From the NCBI GenBank assembly GCA_003235555.1, contig QJVY01000028.1:1-39803 (forward strand): a stretch of DNA of 39,803 nucleotides. Direction: 5' to 3'. Below, in pieces: positions 8,916-17,265 of this stretch. This DNA is from Ignavibacteria bacterium. GTDB lineage: Bacteria; Bacteroidota; Ignavibacteria; UBA10030; SZUA-254. A program made the position numbers and the translations under genes. The first letter of the stretch is position 1, and each line of letters begins with the position of its first letter. Below the pieces are notes generated by a model. That model saw only the letters and a program-made list of their open reading frames with translations, searched no databases and was not told where the DNA came from.

Positions 8916-10309
8916 ACCCGATCGACATCGAAATCGTTTCGCTCTCGCTGACGTCCGTCTGGAGCATCGAGATGAGCCCGCCGTTGGACTTCCAGGCGAA
9001 CGCCTTCTTCGGATTCCCGGGCGCGGGGTCCGAGGGTGACTCCATTCCCCTGGAGAACTTTTCGCTCGCAACGAGGCCGGCGCCGACATTTTCGGAACCC
9101 AACCCGTTGTGGCATCAATTCCCGAACCAGGACATCGTCCCCGCCCCTCCGGGGATTGTCGCGCTCAACGTGACGGAGTTCAGCGAGTGGGCGTACGCGC
9201 TGCTGGCGACCGACACGTCCGTGGACGTCCCGCACGCCGCAAAGTGGAACATGCTCTCGGTGCCCCTCGAGGCGGCGGACATGCACAAGGACACGCTCTT
9301 CCCAGACGCGACATCGAGCGCGTTCGCCTACAACGCGGGGTACACGACCGAGACGGTCCTCGAGACGGGGCGCGGGTACTGGATGAAATTCGACAGCGCC
9401 GGATCGGACACGCTCTTCGGAGCAGCTGTCCACCAGGACACCTTCGACGTGGTCTCGGGGTGGAACATGGTCGGGTCGATCACCGATCCGGTCCCGGTCG
9501 GTTCCGTATCGACGATACCCCCGGGGATGACCCTGTCGAACTTCTTCGCCTACAATAACGGATACACCGCCGCGACGAGCATCAACCCCGGCGCAGGGTA
9601 CTGGGTGAAGACGTCCGCGGACGGATCCATCATCCTCGACGGGGGTCTCCTGCTGGCGAAAGCCGGCCCGCCGATGGAATATGCCGGCTTCAACCGGCTC
9701 GACGTCTCCGACGCCGCGGGGAACCAGCAGTCGCTCTGGTTCGGACCCGCGGGCGCCGCGACGGCGGGGATGACGACGGAAATGCCGCCACCGCCTCCCG
9801 GGGACCTGCTCGATGCGAGGTTCGGCGACGGAAACATGGTCGAACTCTACGCCGGCAACGACGCACAGAGTTTTGGCGTCAGGCTCACCTCGGCGGTGTA
9901 CCCGGTGACGTTCAGATGGGAGATCGACGACGGGGAGTCTCGTGCCCTGACCCTCAACGGCAAGACGCGGATGGCCGGGAAGGGTTCGATGGTCATGAGG
10001 GAGGCCGGACCCGTGACGATCACCGCGGGCGCGTCGACGGTGCCGGAGAGGTTCGCACTCTCGCAGAACTACCCGAACCCCTTCAACCCGCTGACGAAGA
10101 TCGTCTATGAGCTTCCGGCGGAGGTGAAGGTGAACCTGACGGTGTTCGACATCCTCGGCCGCGAGGTGGCGGTGCTGGCGGACGAGGTCCAGGCCGCGGG
10201 AGTGAAAACCGTGGTGTTCGACGCCGGCGCATTCCCCTCGGGCACCTACTTCTACAGGCTACAGGCCGGCCCCTTCACGGCGACGAAAAAACTCATGCTC
10301 CTGAAGTAA
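8813..10309 (+). pseudogene. C-terminal part of the same protein, with T9SS sorting domain
   Basis: The frame resumes at 'YQFLGTGVVLDF' (8813) and runs 498 codons. It contains two tandem beta-rich repeats, each with 'W-N-M' followed by 'FAYN-GYT' and 'G-GYW-K' ('FAYNAGYTTET...GRGYWMK' and 'FAYNNGYTAAT...GAGYWVK'). It ends in a textbook Por-secretion C-terminal domain: 'LSQNYPNPFNP', 'TVFDILGREVAVL', 'SGTYFYRLQAG', 'TKKLMLLK'. In T9SS organisms this tail directs proteins across the outer membrane and is cleaved during attachment or release. On its own this part lacks a signal peptide, so without the upstream part it could not be exported. The ORF track's start at 8387 lies in a shadow of the first half. 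Confidence 0.85.
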
Positions 10310-10339
10310 CCCCCGGACGTTTCACGGGTGTCTCCCACG

Positions 10340-10368
10340 CCCCCGCGGCCCCGCCGCGGGGGTTTTTT
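10340..10368 (+). terminator. Rho-independent terminator after the T9SS gene
   Basis: A perfect 10-bp stem (CCCCCGCGGC / GCCGCGGGGG) with a three-base loop is followed directly by TTTTTT. It lies 30 bases after the stop at 10309 and separates this gene from rlmN. Confidence 0.93.
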
Positions 10369-10444
10369 ATTGCCTTCCCCGCACCGCCTACACCGGTGAT
10401 TTCAGCAGTTGAGTTGATTTTCGCGCTTTCCGTGCCCGTTCTCC

Positions 10445-10473
10445 TTGCACGCATGAGGCCCATTGCTTACATT
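10445..10473 (+). promoter_or_regulatory. Sigma-70-type promoter for rlmN
   Basis: TTGCAC (10445-10450), 17 bases, TACATT (10468-10473). The predicted transcription start near 10480 is only about 7 bases before the ATG at 10487. This makes a very short leader and rules out the upstream TTG (10463) used in the ORF track, which would lie before the transcript begins. Confidence 0.55.
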
Positions 10474-10486
10474 GTACGACTCCGCC

Positions 10487-11704
10487 ATGCACCAAACGAA
10501 CCTAAAAGGGCTCTCCCAGCGGGAGCTCGAGGAGTTCGCACTTTCCCTGGGCGAAAAACCGTACAGGGGGAGGCAACTCTTCGACTGGATCTACAACAAA
10601 CATGTCTCCGATTTCGGGGCGATGACGACCATGTCGTCAGCCCTGCGCGAACGACTGCGCGCGGGCGCGACCATCGACTCGATCGGCCTCACCGGAGAGA
10701 AGCTGTCGGCGTCGGACGGCACGGTGAAGTACCTCTTCGAACTGGCGGACGGCAAAAAAATCGAGAGCGTCCTCATTCCCCCCAGGACGGCGTACAGAAA
10801 TCCTCCACCCTCCCCCGCCGGGGGAGGGCAGGGCCGGACAGGGATGACCGGCGTGGCGGACGGACCCGTGGGACCGCCGGAGACGGGGGAGGAGCCGGCG
10901 GAAGAGGCGGGGTTAAAACGCCATACACTCTGCGTCTCCACCCAGGTGGGATGCCCGCTCGATTGCGTGTTCTGCGCGACCGCGTCGATGGGTTTCGGGA
11001 GGAACCTTACCGCGGGGGAAATCGTGGACCAGGTCCTCGCCGTAAGGGAGATATCCGGGAAAAAAATCTCGAACATCGTGTACATGGGGATGGGGGAACC
11101 GCTCCTCAACTACGAAGAGGTCATGAAATCCGTGGACATCATCTCGTCCGGTCTCGGGATCGCGGCCCGGCGGATCACCATTTCGACCGCGGGATGGGTC
11201 CCGGGCATCCGGAGAATGGCGGACGACGGACGGCGGGTGAAACTCGCCGTATCGCTCCACTCGCTCGACCAGGAATCGCGGGCGAAACTCATGCCCGTGA
11301 CGGTAAAATATCCGCTGGAAGAGCTGCTGGATGCCACGCGCGACTACACGAGGAGAACGGGGCAGAGGGTGACATTCGAGTACATTCTCTTCAGGGACTG
11401 GAACGACCGCGAGGAGGACCTGAGGGCGCTGGCTTCCCTCGCCGGGAGCATGCCGTGCAAGGTGAACATCATCCCGTTCCACGACATCGCGTTTGCGCTT
11501 CCGGGCGCCGGGTCCGGCCTCCGCCCTTCCCCGCCCGCCCGTATCGATGAGTTCGCGGCCCGGCTGCGCGAAAAGAACCTCACGGTGTTCGTGCGGAGCA
11601 GCGCCGGCGAAGACATCAACGCGGCCTGCGGACAGCTCGCCGTTGCCGCATCCCCCCGTCCCGGTCCGGTCCGCCGCCGCCGGCCTTCCCCTGCCCGTGT
11701 CTGA
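10487..11704 (+). CDS. rlmN: 23S rRNA (adenine2503-C2)-methyltransferase, with an unusual insertion
   Basis: A 405-residue radical-SAM enzyme that methylates A2503 of 23S rRNA (and, in known members, A37 of some tRNAs). The N-terminal domain 'LGEKPYRGRQLFDWIY' is followed by the radical-SAM cluster motif C156-xxx-C160-xx-C163 ('CPLDCVFC'). The two mechanistic cysteines C149 ('HTLCVS') and C381 ('DINAACGQLA') are also present. Compared with E. coli RlmN, about 40-45 extra residues rich in Gly, Pro, Glu and Arg lie between 'ESVLIPP' and 'RHTLCVS'; they contain a 21-base DNA palindrome. The C-terminus has an Arg/Pro-rich tail ('PVRRRRPSPARV'). The ATG at 10487 is chosen because of the family N-terminus and the promoter position. 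The M1 peptidase gene follows after 18 bases. Confidence 0.94.
   Translation: MHQTNLKGLSQRELEEFALSLGEKPYRGRQLFDWIYNKHVSDFGAMTTMSSALRERLRAGATIDSIGLTGEKLSASDGTVKYLFELADGKKIESVLIPPRTAYRNPPPSPAGGGQGRTGMTGVADGPVGPPETGEEPAEEAGLKRHTLCVSTQVGCPLDCVFCATASMGFGRNLTAGEIVDQVLAVREISGKKISNIVYMGMGEPLLNYEEVMKSVDIISSGLGIAARRITISTAGWVPGIRRMADDGRRVKLAVSLHSLDQESRAKLMPVTVKYPLEELLDATRDYTRRTGQRVTFEYILFRDWNDREEDLRALASLAGSMPCKVNIIPFHDIAFALPGAGSGLRPSPPARIDEFAARLREKNLTVFVRSSAGEDINAACGQLAVAASPRPGPVRRRRPSPARV
10808..10828. repeat. REP-like palindrome inside rlmN
   Basis: CCCTCCCCC-GCC-GGGGGAGGG is a perfect 9-bp inverted repeat with a 3-base loop. It is read in frame within the extra segment of rlmN ('PPSPAGGGQG'). It resembles the GC-rich palindromic cores of REP-type intergenic repeats. 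No second copy was found by eye in this window, so calling it a dispersed repeat is inference. Confidence 0.5.
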
Positions 11705-11722
11705 AAAGAAAGGAACCCCGTC

Positions 11723-14161
11723 ATGCTCCGACTGCTGACAATCCTGATCTGCCTCCTGCCCGCCTGGAGTCCGGCCCCTGCCCAGGGGGGCCCGTACCCC
11801 CCCGTCAACCACCCGAGGGACAGGCACTACGATGTCCTGAACTACCGTCTCACGCTCGACGCCGACCTCGTGACGAAAACCGTTTCAGGGGAGGCGGAAA
11901 TCACGCTGGTCCCGATCGTCCCGATGCTGGACGTCGTCCGGCTCGACGCCGCGGTGATGACCGTTTCGCGCGTGAAGGTGGACGGCGCGCCGGCGGAATT
12001 TTCACACGCCGGTGACACCCTCTCGGTACCGCTCGGGAAACTCCGCACTCCCGCGGACACCCTGACGGTGACGGTGGCCTACTCCGTCACGGATCCCCCG
12101 AAGGGGTTGTATTTCTCCGGTCCGGACGAGTCGGAACCGGACAAGCCGTACCAGCTGTATTCCCAGGGAGAATCCATGGAAAACCATTTCTGGATCCCCT
12201 GTTACGATTTTCCGAACGACAAGGCCACAAGCGAGATGATCGTGACGGTGAAGACGGGATTCACCGCCATCAGCAATGGACGGTTCCTCGGGGCGAAGAA
12301 GGACCTGACGGGCGAACACACGACCTTCCACTGGAAGGAATCTCTGCCGCACGTCTCGTACCTGATCTCGCTGGTCGTCGGCGAGTACGAACTCGTGGCG
12401 GACGAGTGGCGGGGGAAACCCATCATGAACTACGTCTACAAATCCAACGCGGCCGATGCACCGCGATCATTTGAAAAAACCCCGGCGATGATGGATTTTT
12501 TCTCCGACCTGACGGGTTACCCCTATCCCTGGGAAAAATACGGCCACGCGATCGTTCAGGATTTCATCTACGGCGGCCAGGAAAACGTCACCATCTCCAC
12601 GCTGACGGACAACACCATACACGACAGCAGGGCGCATCTTGACCGCAACAGCGACGGGCTGGTGGCGCACGAACTGGCCCACCAGTGGTTCGGCGACCTC
12701 GTCAGCTTCCGCGACTGGTCCGAGGCGTGGCTCTCCGAAGGTTTCGCCACCTACCTGACTCTGCTCTCCGAGGGACACGACAAGGGGGAGGAGGAATTTT
12801 CGTACCAGCTGAAGCAGACGCAGGACAACGTGGTGAACGCCGACGTGGGCGACCGCAGGAGGCCGACCGTCACCAAGCGCTACGTCAGTCCGGAAAACCT
12901 CTTCGACAACCGCATCTACGGGAAGGGGGCGTGCGTGCTGAACATGCTGAGGAAAACGGTCGGGGACGGGCCCTTCCTGAAATCACTCCGCAGGTACGTA
13001 TCGGAGTACGCGTTCACCTCGGTCGAAACGAACCAGTTCAGGCTCGTGACCGAGGAGGTGACGGGGATGAACCTCGACTGGTTCTTTGATCAATGGGTTT
13101 ACGGCGCCGGGTATCCGAAGTTCGACGTCTCCACCCGATGGGACCAGGCGCTGCGCGCCGTCACCGTTCGCGTCGCGCAGACCCAGGAGACCGATTCGCT
13201 CACGGGGGTCTTCAGGACGCCCGTGGAGATCCAGGTGTGGGTCAACGGCAACCCGGAGTCGTACACGGAAATGATCACCGACACCGTGCACGAGTTCTCG
13301 TTCCCGGCCTACCAGGAACCCCAGCTGGTGATCTTCGACAGGGGGAGCGATCTGCTGAAAACGGCCGTCTTCCCCAAGGGGACCGACCAGTGGATCTACC
13401 AGCTCTCGCACGCGGCCGACGTCGCGGACCGCGTGGCCGCCGTCTCCGAACTCCGGTGGACGGTGGACACGCCGGCGGTGAAAGCCGCCCTCACGGAGGC
13501 GATGATCGGAGACCGCTACTGGGGCGTGAGGTACGAGGCGGCCCTCGCCCTGGCCGATTCGAAGTCCAGCCGGCCGGAGACGGAGATGAACGCGGCGTAC
13601 GGCGACCGCGACGCACGCGTCCGCGGCGCGGTGGTGCGGGCGCTCGGGAATTTCGGCGGGGAGGAGGCGGTCCGCACGCTGCGGCACGCCTTCGAGAGCG
13701 ATTCCAGTTACAGGGTGATCGCCAACGCGCTCGCGGCGCTCGTCAAATGCGACTCTGTCAACAGCAGGACCCTCTGTATCGACGGCCTGACCAGGAGCGG
13801 CGTGGACGACGAGGTCCGGAACGCCGCGCTCCGGGGGCTCGCCACGTACACGCGCGTCGAAGGGACGATCGACACGCTCACGGCCTACAGCAGGCCCGGG
13901 AAGCCGCGCAACCTGAGGGTGCTCGCGGTATCCCTGCTGGCCAGACACCGCGAGGACGACGACGTCATGGAGTACCTCATCGGCCTTCTCGACGACCGGA
14001 GTTTTCACGTGCGCAGGGCCGTCATCGACAACCTCGGAAGGTCGGGGTACGAGGACGCCCTGACCCCGCTGAGGCGCCGCCTGGTGGAAGAGCCCAACAC
14101 CCGTCTCCAGCAGGCGATCCGGGAGGCGATCGACCGATTAGAGAAAACCATCAACGACTAA
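11723..14161 (+). CDS. M1-family zinc aminopeptidase with C-terminal HEAT repeats
   Basis: 812 residues. A signal peptide ('LLTILICLLPAWSPAPAQG') suggests export. The M1 signatures are complete: the exopeptidase loop 'GGQENVTI' (a variant of GxMEN, with Gln for Met) and the zinc site H316-E317-L-A-H320 with E339 nineteen residues after H320 ('HELAHQWFG...LSEGFATY'). The catalytic tyrosine region is around 'ENLFDNRIYGKGA'. From about residue 560 the sequence becomes HEAT/PBS-lyase-like helical repeats ('DARVRGAVVRALGNFGGEEAV', 'DRSFHVRRAVIDNLG'). This M1 plus HEAT layout is known in Bacteroidota. The likely role is removing N-terminal residues from peptides in the periplasm, complementing the M16 pair. 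An AAGGA-type site precedes the ATG. Confidence 0.94.
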   Translation: MLRLLTILICLLPAWSPAPAQGGPYPPVNHPRDRHYDVLNYRLTLDADLVTKTVSGEAEITLVPIVPMLDVVRLDAAVMTVSRVKVDGAPAEFSHAGDTLSVPLGKLRTPADTLTVTVAYSVTDPPKGLYFSGPDESEPDKPYQLYSQGESMENHFWIPCYDFPNDKATSEMIVTVKTGFTAISNGRFLGAKKDLTGEHTTFHWKESLPHVSYLISLVVGEYELVADEWRGKPIMNYVYKSNAADAPRSFEKTPAMMDFFSDLTGYPYPWEKYGHAIVQDFIYGGQENVTISTLTDNTIHDSRAHLDRNSDGLVAHELAHQWFGDLVSFRDWSEAWLSEGFATYLTLLSEGHDKGEEEFSYQLKQTQDNVVNADVGDRRRPTVTKRYVSPENLFDNRIYGKGACVLNMLRKTVGDGPFLKSLRRYVSEYAFTSVETNQFRLVTEEVTGMNLDWFFDQWVYGAGYPKFDVSTRWDQALRAVTVRVAQTQETDSLTGVFRTPVEIQVWVNGNPESYTEMITDTVHEFSFPAYQEPQLVIFDRGSDLLKTAVFPKGTDQWIYQLSHAADVADRVAAVSELRWTVDTPAVKAALTEAMIGDRYWGVRYEAALALADSKSSRPETEMNAAYGDRDARVRGAVVRALGNFGGEEAVRTLRHAFESDSSYRVIANALAALVKCDSVNSRTLCIDGLTRSGVDDEVRNAALRGLATYTRVEGTIDTLTAYSRPGKPRNLRVLAVSLLARHREDDDVMEYLIGLLDDRSFHVRRAVIDNLGRSGYEDALTPLRRRLVEEPNTRLQQAIREAIDRLEKTIND

Positions 14162-14175
14162 CCAGCAGACCACTC

Positions 14176-14823
14176 ATGCGTGTAATATTTTTCGGTCCCC
14201 CCGGCGTCGGGAAAGGGACCCAGGCGAAACTCCTCTCCTCGAGGATGCAGATCCCCCAGATCGCGACCGGAGACATGCTTCGCGATGCGGTGTCCGCCGG
14301 GACCCCCGTCGGCCTCCAGGCGGAGGAAATCATGCATTCGGGAAAGCTCGTTCCCGACGACGTGATGATCGGGATCATCCGGGAGGTCCTGGGTTCACCG
14401 CGGTGCGCCCGTGGATTCATCCTCGACGGTTTCCCGAGGACGCTCCCCCAGGCGGAAGCCCTCACCGCCCTTCTGGAAGAACTCGGCATCAGCCTCGACC
14501 GCGTCATCAATTTCATCGTGGACGAACAGGAGATCATCCGCCGGCTCACCCGGAGGGTGAGCTGCCCGGTGTGCGGTTCGATCTTCAACCTCGGGGTGAA
14601 GGACCCCGGGGGGAACCGGGTCTGTCCCAACTGCAACGGCGAGCTGGTCCAGCGCGACGACGACCGTCCGGAGACCGTGATCAAACGCCTCTCGGTCTAC
14701 CACCAGTCCACCGAACCCGTGCGCACGTACTACCTCCAGCGCGGGATCCTCGTCGATATCCAGGGGTCGGGGTCCGTGAAGTCCGTCCACGAACAGATCC
14801 TCGCCCTCCTCAACCATTCCTGA
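14176..14823 (+). CDS. adk: Adenylate kinase with zinc-binding LID
   Basis: 215 residues; it interconverts ATP + AMP and 2 ADP. The P-loop 'GPPGVGKGT' is at residues 7-15. 'GDMLRDAV' and 'FILDGFPRTLPQA' are the AMP-binding signatures. The LID contains four cysteines (C130, C133, C150, C153; 'CPVC...CPNC'), the zinc-stabilised form typical of Gram-positive and some other bacteria. The start is the ATG at 14176, which places the P-loop at the usual distance; the ORF track's start at 13093 is a shadow within the M1 gene. It is 14 bases downstream of the M1 gene and probably co-transcribed; no good ribosome-binding site is visible. Confidence 0.97.
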   Translation: MRVIFFGPPGVGKGTQAKLLSSRMQIPQIATGDMLRDAVSAGTPVGLQAEEIMHSGKLVPDDVMIGIIREVLGSPRCARGFILDGFPRTLPQAEALTALLEELGISLDRVINFIVDEQEIIRRLTRRVSCPVCGSIFNLGVKDPGGNRVCPNCNGELVQRDDDRPETVIKRLSVYHQSTEPVRTYYLQRGILVDIQGSGSVKSVHEQILALLNHS

Positions 14824-14833
14824 AGTCTTCCCG

Positions 14834-15604
14834 ATGTTTTCCTGGAGGAGCGTTCCCCGGGACCGTCAGCTGATCATCGCCCACAGGGGTGCATCACGCC
14901 GGGCCCCGGAGAACACCCTCGCGGCTTTCCGCAGGGCGGTGGCCGACGGCGCGGACGCATTCGAGCTCGACGCACGGCTGAGCGCGGACGGTAAGGTCGT
15001 GATCATCCACGACCGCAACCTTCTTCGCACGACCGGCGCGACCGGGAGGGTGTCACGCACGGAGTCCGGGACGATACGCCGGTTGTCAGCCGGGTTCTGG
15101 TTTTCACCGGAATTCGACGGGGAACGGGTCCCATTCCTTGAGGAGGCGCTGGACATCGCCGACGGCCGCGTGGGGGTGAACATCGAACTGAAATTCGATT
15201 CCCGAAGGGAAGACCCGGGGCCGCTGGTGCGAAGGGTCTGCGACATCGTGAGGGACCGCCCCCGCCGTGACAACGTCCTCATCAGTTCCTTCCACCACCG
15301 CGCGCTCGAACTCCAGCGCACCGTCGCACCCGGGATCGGGACCGGCGTGCTCGTCTACCCACCGGGGGTCCCGACGACGTCGGGCGTGCGCCTGGCGGGA
15401 CGCCTGGGCGCCGGCTGGCTCATCTACAGCGGGGGAAATATCAGGAAGGCGTTCGTCGATCGGGCGCGATCGGGTGGTTTCGGGACCCTCGAGTACACGG
15501 TCGACGGGAGGGCGCGCCTCCGGAGGGCCGCCGCCATGGGGGTGGACGGGGTGATCACGAATGATCCGGCTGCTGCCGCCGCCGGACTGGCGAAAACAGA
15601 ATGA
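14834..15604 (+). CDS. Glycerophosphodiester phosphodiesterase
   Basis: 256 residues with the GDPD TIM-barrel signatures 'IIAHRGASRRAPENTLAAF', 'ADAFELDARLSADGKVVIIHD' and a C-terminal 'MGVDGVITNDP'. The catalytic histidine pair (HRG and HD) and the metal-binding glutamates (PEN, E-x-D) are present. It hydrolyses glycerophosphodiesters to glycerol-3-phosphate and an alcohol. There is no signal peptide, so it is likely cytoplasmic (UgpQ-like). It starts 10 bases after adk. The gene converges with a minus-strand lipoprotein gene 10 bases away, with no terminator between them. Confidence 0.93.
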   Translation: MFSWRSVPRDRQLIIAHRGASRRAPENTLAAFRRAVADGADAFELDARLSADGKVVIIHDRNLLRTTGATGRVSRTESGTIRRLSAGFWFSPEFDGERVPFLEEALDIADGRVGVNIELKFDSRREDPGPLVRRVCDIVRDRPRRDNVLISSFHHRALELQRTVAPGIGTGVLVYPPGVPTTSGVRLAGRLGAGWLIYSGGNIRKAFVDRARSGGFGTLEYTVDGRARLRRAAAMGVDGVITNDPAAAAAGLAKTE

Positions 15605-15614
15605 CGGGTGGAGG

Positions 15615-16172
15615 CTACCTGGCGCTGACGAAGACCTGTGTATACAGCTTCGCCTGCATGGTAAAATGGAGGGACCTGCTGTCCGCCCGGAAATCCCCGG
15701 ACATGCGGAGCGTCCGGTCGGCCGACCCGGGGGCGAGGGCGGACCTCACGAGATCGACACCCCCCGGGTCGTAGCTGAACCCCGGAGCGTACGTGAATAT
15801 CGACCGTTCCGGGGAGAAGGAGGCGAGAGGGACGTCGCTGAAATTCAAAAACGGCACGCCGTTGACAGTGATCGAGCCCGTGAGCCGGGTCGTGAGCGCG
15901 GCGCTGTCGCCTTCGGAGATGAAGGTCAGGTTGTAGAATTTCACCGAGTCCACCCCCTCGAACTCATCGTAAATCCCCGCCAGGTCGATCGAATCCGAAA
16001 CCGTGAAGGACGGCTCGAAGAAGGGGGGTATTTCGGCGTCCACAGGGAACTTCGCCGTGGCGACGCTCCCGTCCAGGATGAGGGGACTGGTCCCGAGCTC
16101 GCAGCCGGCGGCGAAGACCGCCGCGAGCCCCATGAGGATGGAAATCCCGCGGAGATGTCCCCGCCTCCCCAC
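15615..16172 (-). CDS. Hypothetical lipoprotein
   Basis: 185 residues. The GTG start at 16172 directly abuts the stop codon (TAG) of the upstream gene, so the two are translationally coupled. The N-terminus is a lipoprotein signal ('MGLAAVFAAGC'). The mature protein is beta-rich ('SVKFYNLTFISEG', 'LTGSITVNGVPFLNFSDV') and mentions no known catalytic motif. Its pairing with a DUF6588-like outer-membrane protein suggests a surface or outer-membrane accessory role. I do not recognise the family. Confidence 0.7.
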   Translation of the reverse strand: MGRRGHLRGISILMGLAAVFAAGCELGTSPLILDGSVATAKFPVDAEIPPFFEPSFTVSDSIDLAGIYDEFEGVDSVKFYNLTFISEGDSAALTTRLTGSITVNGVPFLNFSDVPLASFSPERSIFTYAPGFSYDPGGVDLVRSALAPGSADRTLRMSGDFRADSRSLHFTMQAKLYTQVFVSAR

Positions 16173-17084
16173 CTAGAACCCCACCCCGACCGTCCCGGTG
16201 ACGACCGTGACGTTCCCGACGCCGATGTCGGTGTAGAGGTTCACCCCGATGAGATTGAGGCCGAAACCCGTCGTCCACCGGAGCACGTTGTCCGTCGAGT
16301 AATGGAGGCTGACCTTCGAGTCCGGCGTCGATCCGTAGCCGGTGTACGTGTAATTGACGTCGATGACGGTCGATTCGTGCTGGACCCCGCCGTAGACGGT
16401 GAAGAGCGAAACCGAGGTGCCGACCATGAGCGATACGTTGCGCGCGCTGACGCCGATGACGTCGCCGATTTTCAGAGTCTGCCAGAAGGCGCCCACCGTC
16501 GCCTCGAACGGCAACCCGGGGATGTACTGGCTGACGCTGTGCCTCGCGCCGTATCCCACGAGGGAACTGCCCGGAAAATCCCGCACCGACGGAACCACCG
16601 CGAACCGGAGGATGGCCTCGGTCCCGAACAGGTTGCCGACGGTCAGCTGGGGTGTGCCGAGGCCGAAGAGGTCGGCCCGGATCTGACCGTTCTGAAACTG
16701 GTACTCCAGCCCCCCGGGACCGGTCACGGTCGTACCGGTGCCTCCGAGGACCGTCGCGGTCCTGACGGGCGTGCGGTCGAAGGGCTCGGGCGGCGTGGCG
16801 AAGTAGTACCGTTCGCGTCCGGTGATGAGCATCCCCGAGCCGGTGATTTCGAGCCTGGCGTGGAACCCGCCCTCCGAGAGGTGAGGTGAATGATAGAGCC
16901 CGGAGTTCAGGTTCGCCCCGAACCCGTCGATGATCGGTTGTACGTACCCGCGGACGTTGTCCGATGAGAGCTGCCTGAGCGCGTCCGTCACGGCGTCCTG
17001 GGCGGAGAGGCGCCCCAGCGGACCCATCACGGCGACGCCCAGCAGGAAGAAGAAGATCCTCAGAATGATCCGACGGATTTTCAT
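16173..17084 (-). CDS. DUF6588-like outer-membrane protein
   Basis: 303 residues with a signal peptide ('IILRIFFFLLGVAVMGPLGRLSAQ'). Next comes a short helical segment and then a series of amphipathic beta-strands ending in 'VTVVTGTVGVGF', the terminal phenylalanine typical of outer-membrane barrels. The 'GLYHSPHLSEGGFHARLEITG' region is what I associate from memory with the DUF6588 family of Bacteroidota; no function is established. Its promoter lies immediately upstream and would give an almost leaderless mRNA. The downstream lipoprotein gene is coupled to it. Confidence 0.75.
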   Translation of the reverse strand: MKIRRIILRIFFFLLGVAVMGPLGRLSAQDAVTDALRQLSSDNVRGYVQPIIDGFGANLNSGLYHSPHLSEGGFHARLEITGSGMLITGRERYYFATPPEPFDRTPVRTATVLGGTGTTVTGPGGLEYQFQNGQIRADLFGLGTPQLTVGNLFGTEAILRFAVVPSVRDFPGSSLVGYGARHSVSQYIPGLPFEATVGAFWQTLKIGDVIGVSARNVSLMVGTSVSLFTVYGGVQHESTVIDVNYTYTGYGSTPDSKVSLHYSTDNVLRWTTGFGLNLIGVNLYTDIGVGNVTVVTGTVGVGF

Positions 17085-17089
17085 ACGAA

Positions 17090-17118
17090 AGGATAGTCAT
17101 CACGGGGGTTGAAACCAA
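17090..17118 (-). promoter_or_regulatory. Promoter of the DUF6588/lipoprotein unit (leaderless)
   Basis: On the minus strand: TTGGTT (17118-17113), a 17-base spacer, TATCCT (17095-17090). Only five bases separate the -10 from the ATG at 17084, so the transcript should begin at or within a base or two of the start codon. Confidence 0.5.
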
Positions 17119-17206
17119 GCCGGAAGGGGGTCGGGTGTGACGCACATCACCGATCTGGCCGTTGTGCGCCTCCAGGGGCGCGCGACGGGGTGATTGCGCC
17201 GGGGGA

Positions 17207-17235
17207 AAATAAAAACCCGGCCGTTGGGGCCGGGT
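17207..17235 (-). terminator. Rho-independent terminator of the sigma/toast-rack unit
   Basis: Read on the minus strand: ACCCGGCC, a five-base loop, GGCCGGGT, then TTTTATTTT. It lies about 30 bases after the stop of the toast-rack gene at 17266 and insulates it from the DUF6588 promoter. Confidence 0.88.
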
Positions 17236-17265
17236 CCGGACATTCCCTGCGGGTCAGTGAGAGGG

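Noticed and set aside
10463-10486. TTG start for rlmN given in the ORF track
   Set aside because: It lies within the predicted promoter (-10 at 10468-10473), and the family N-terminus begins at the ATG at 10487.
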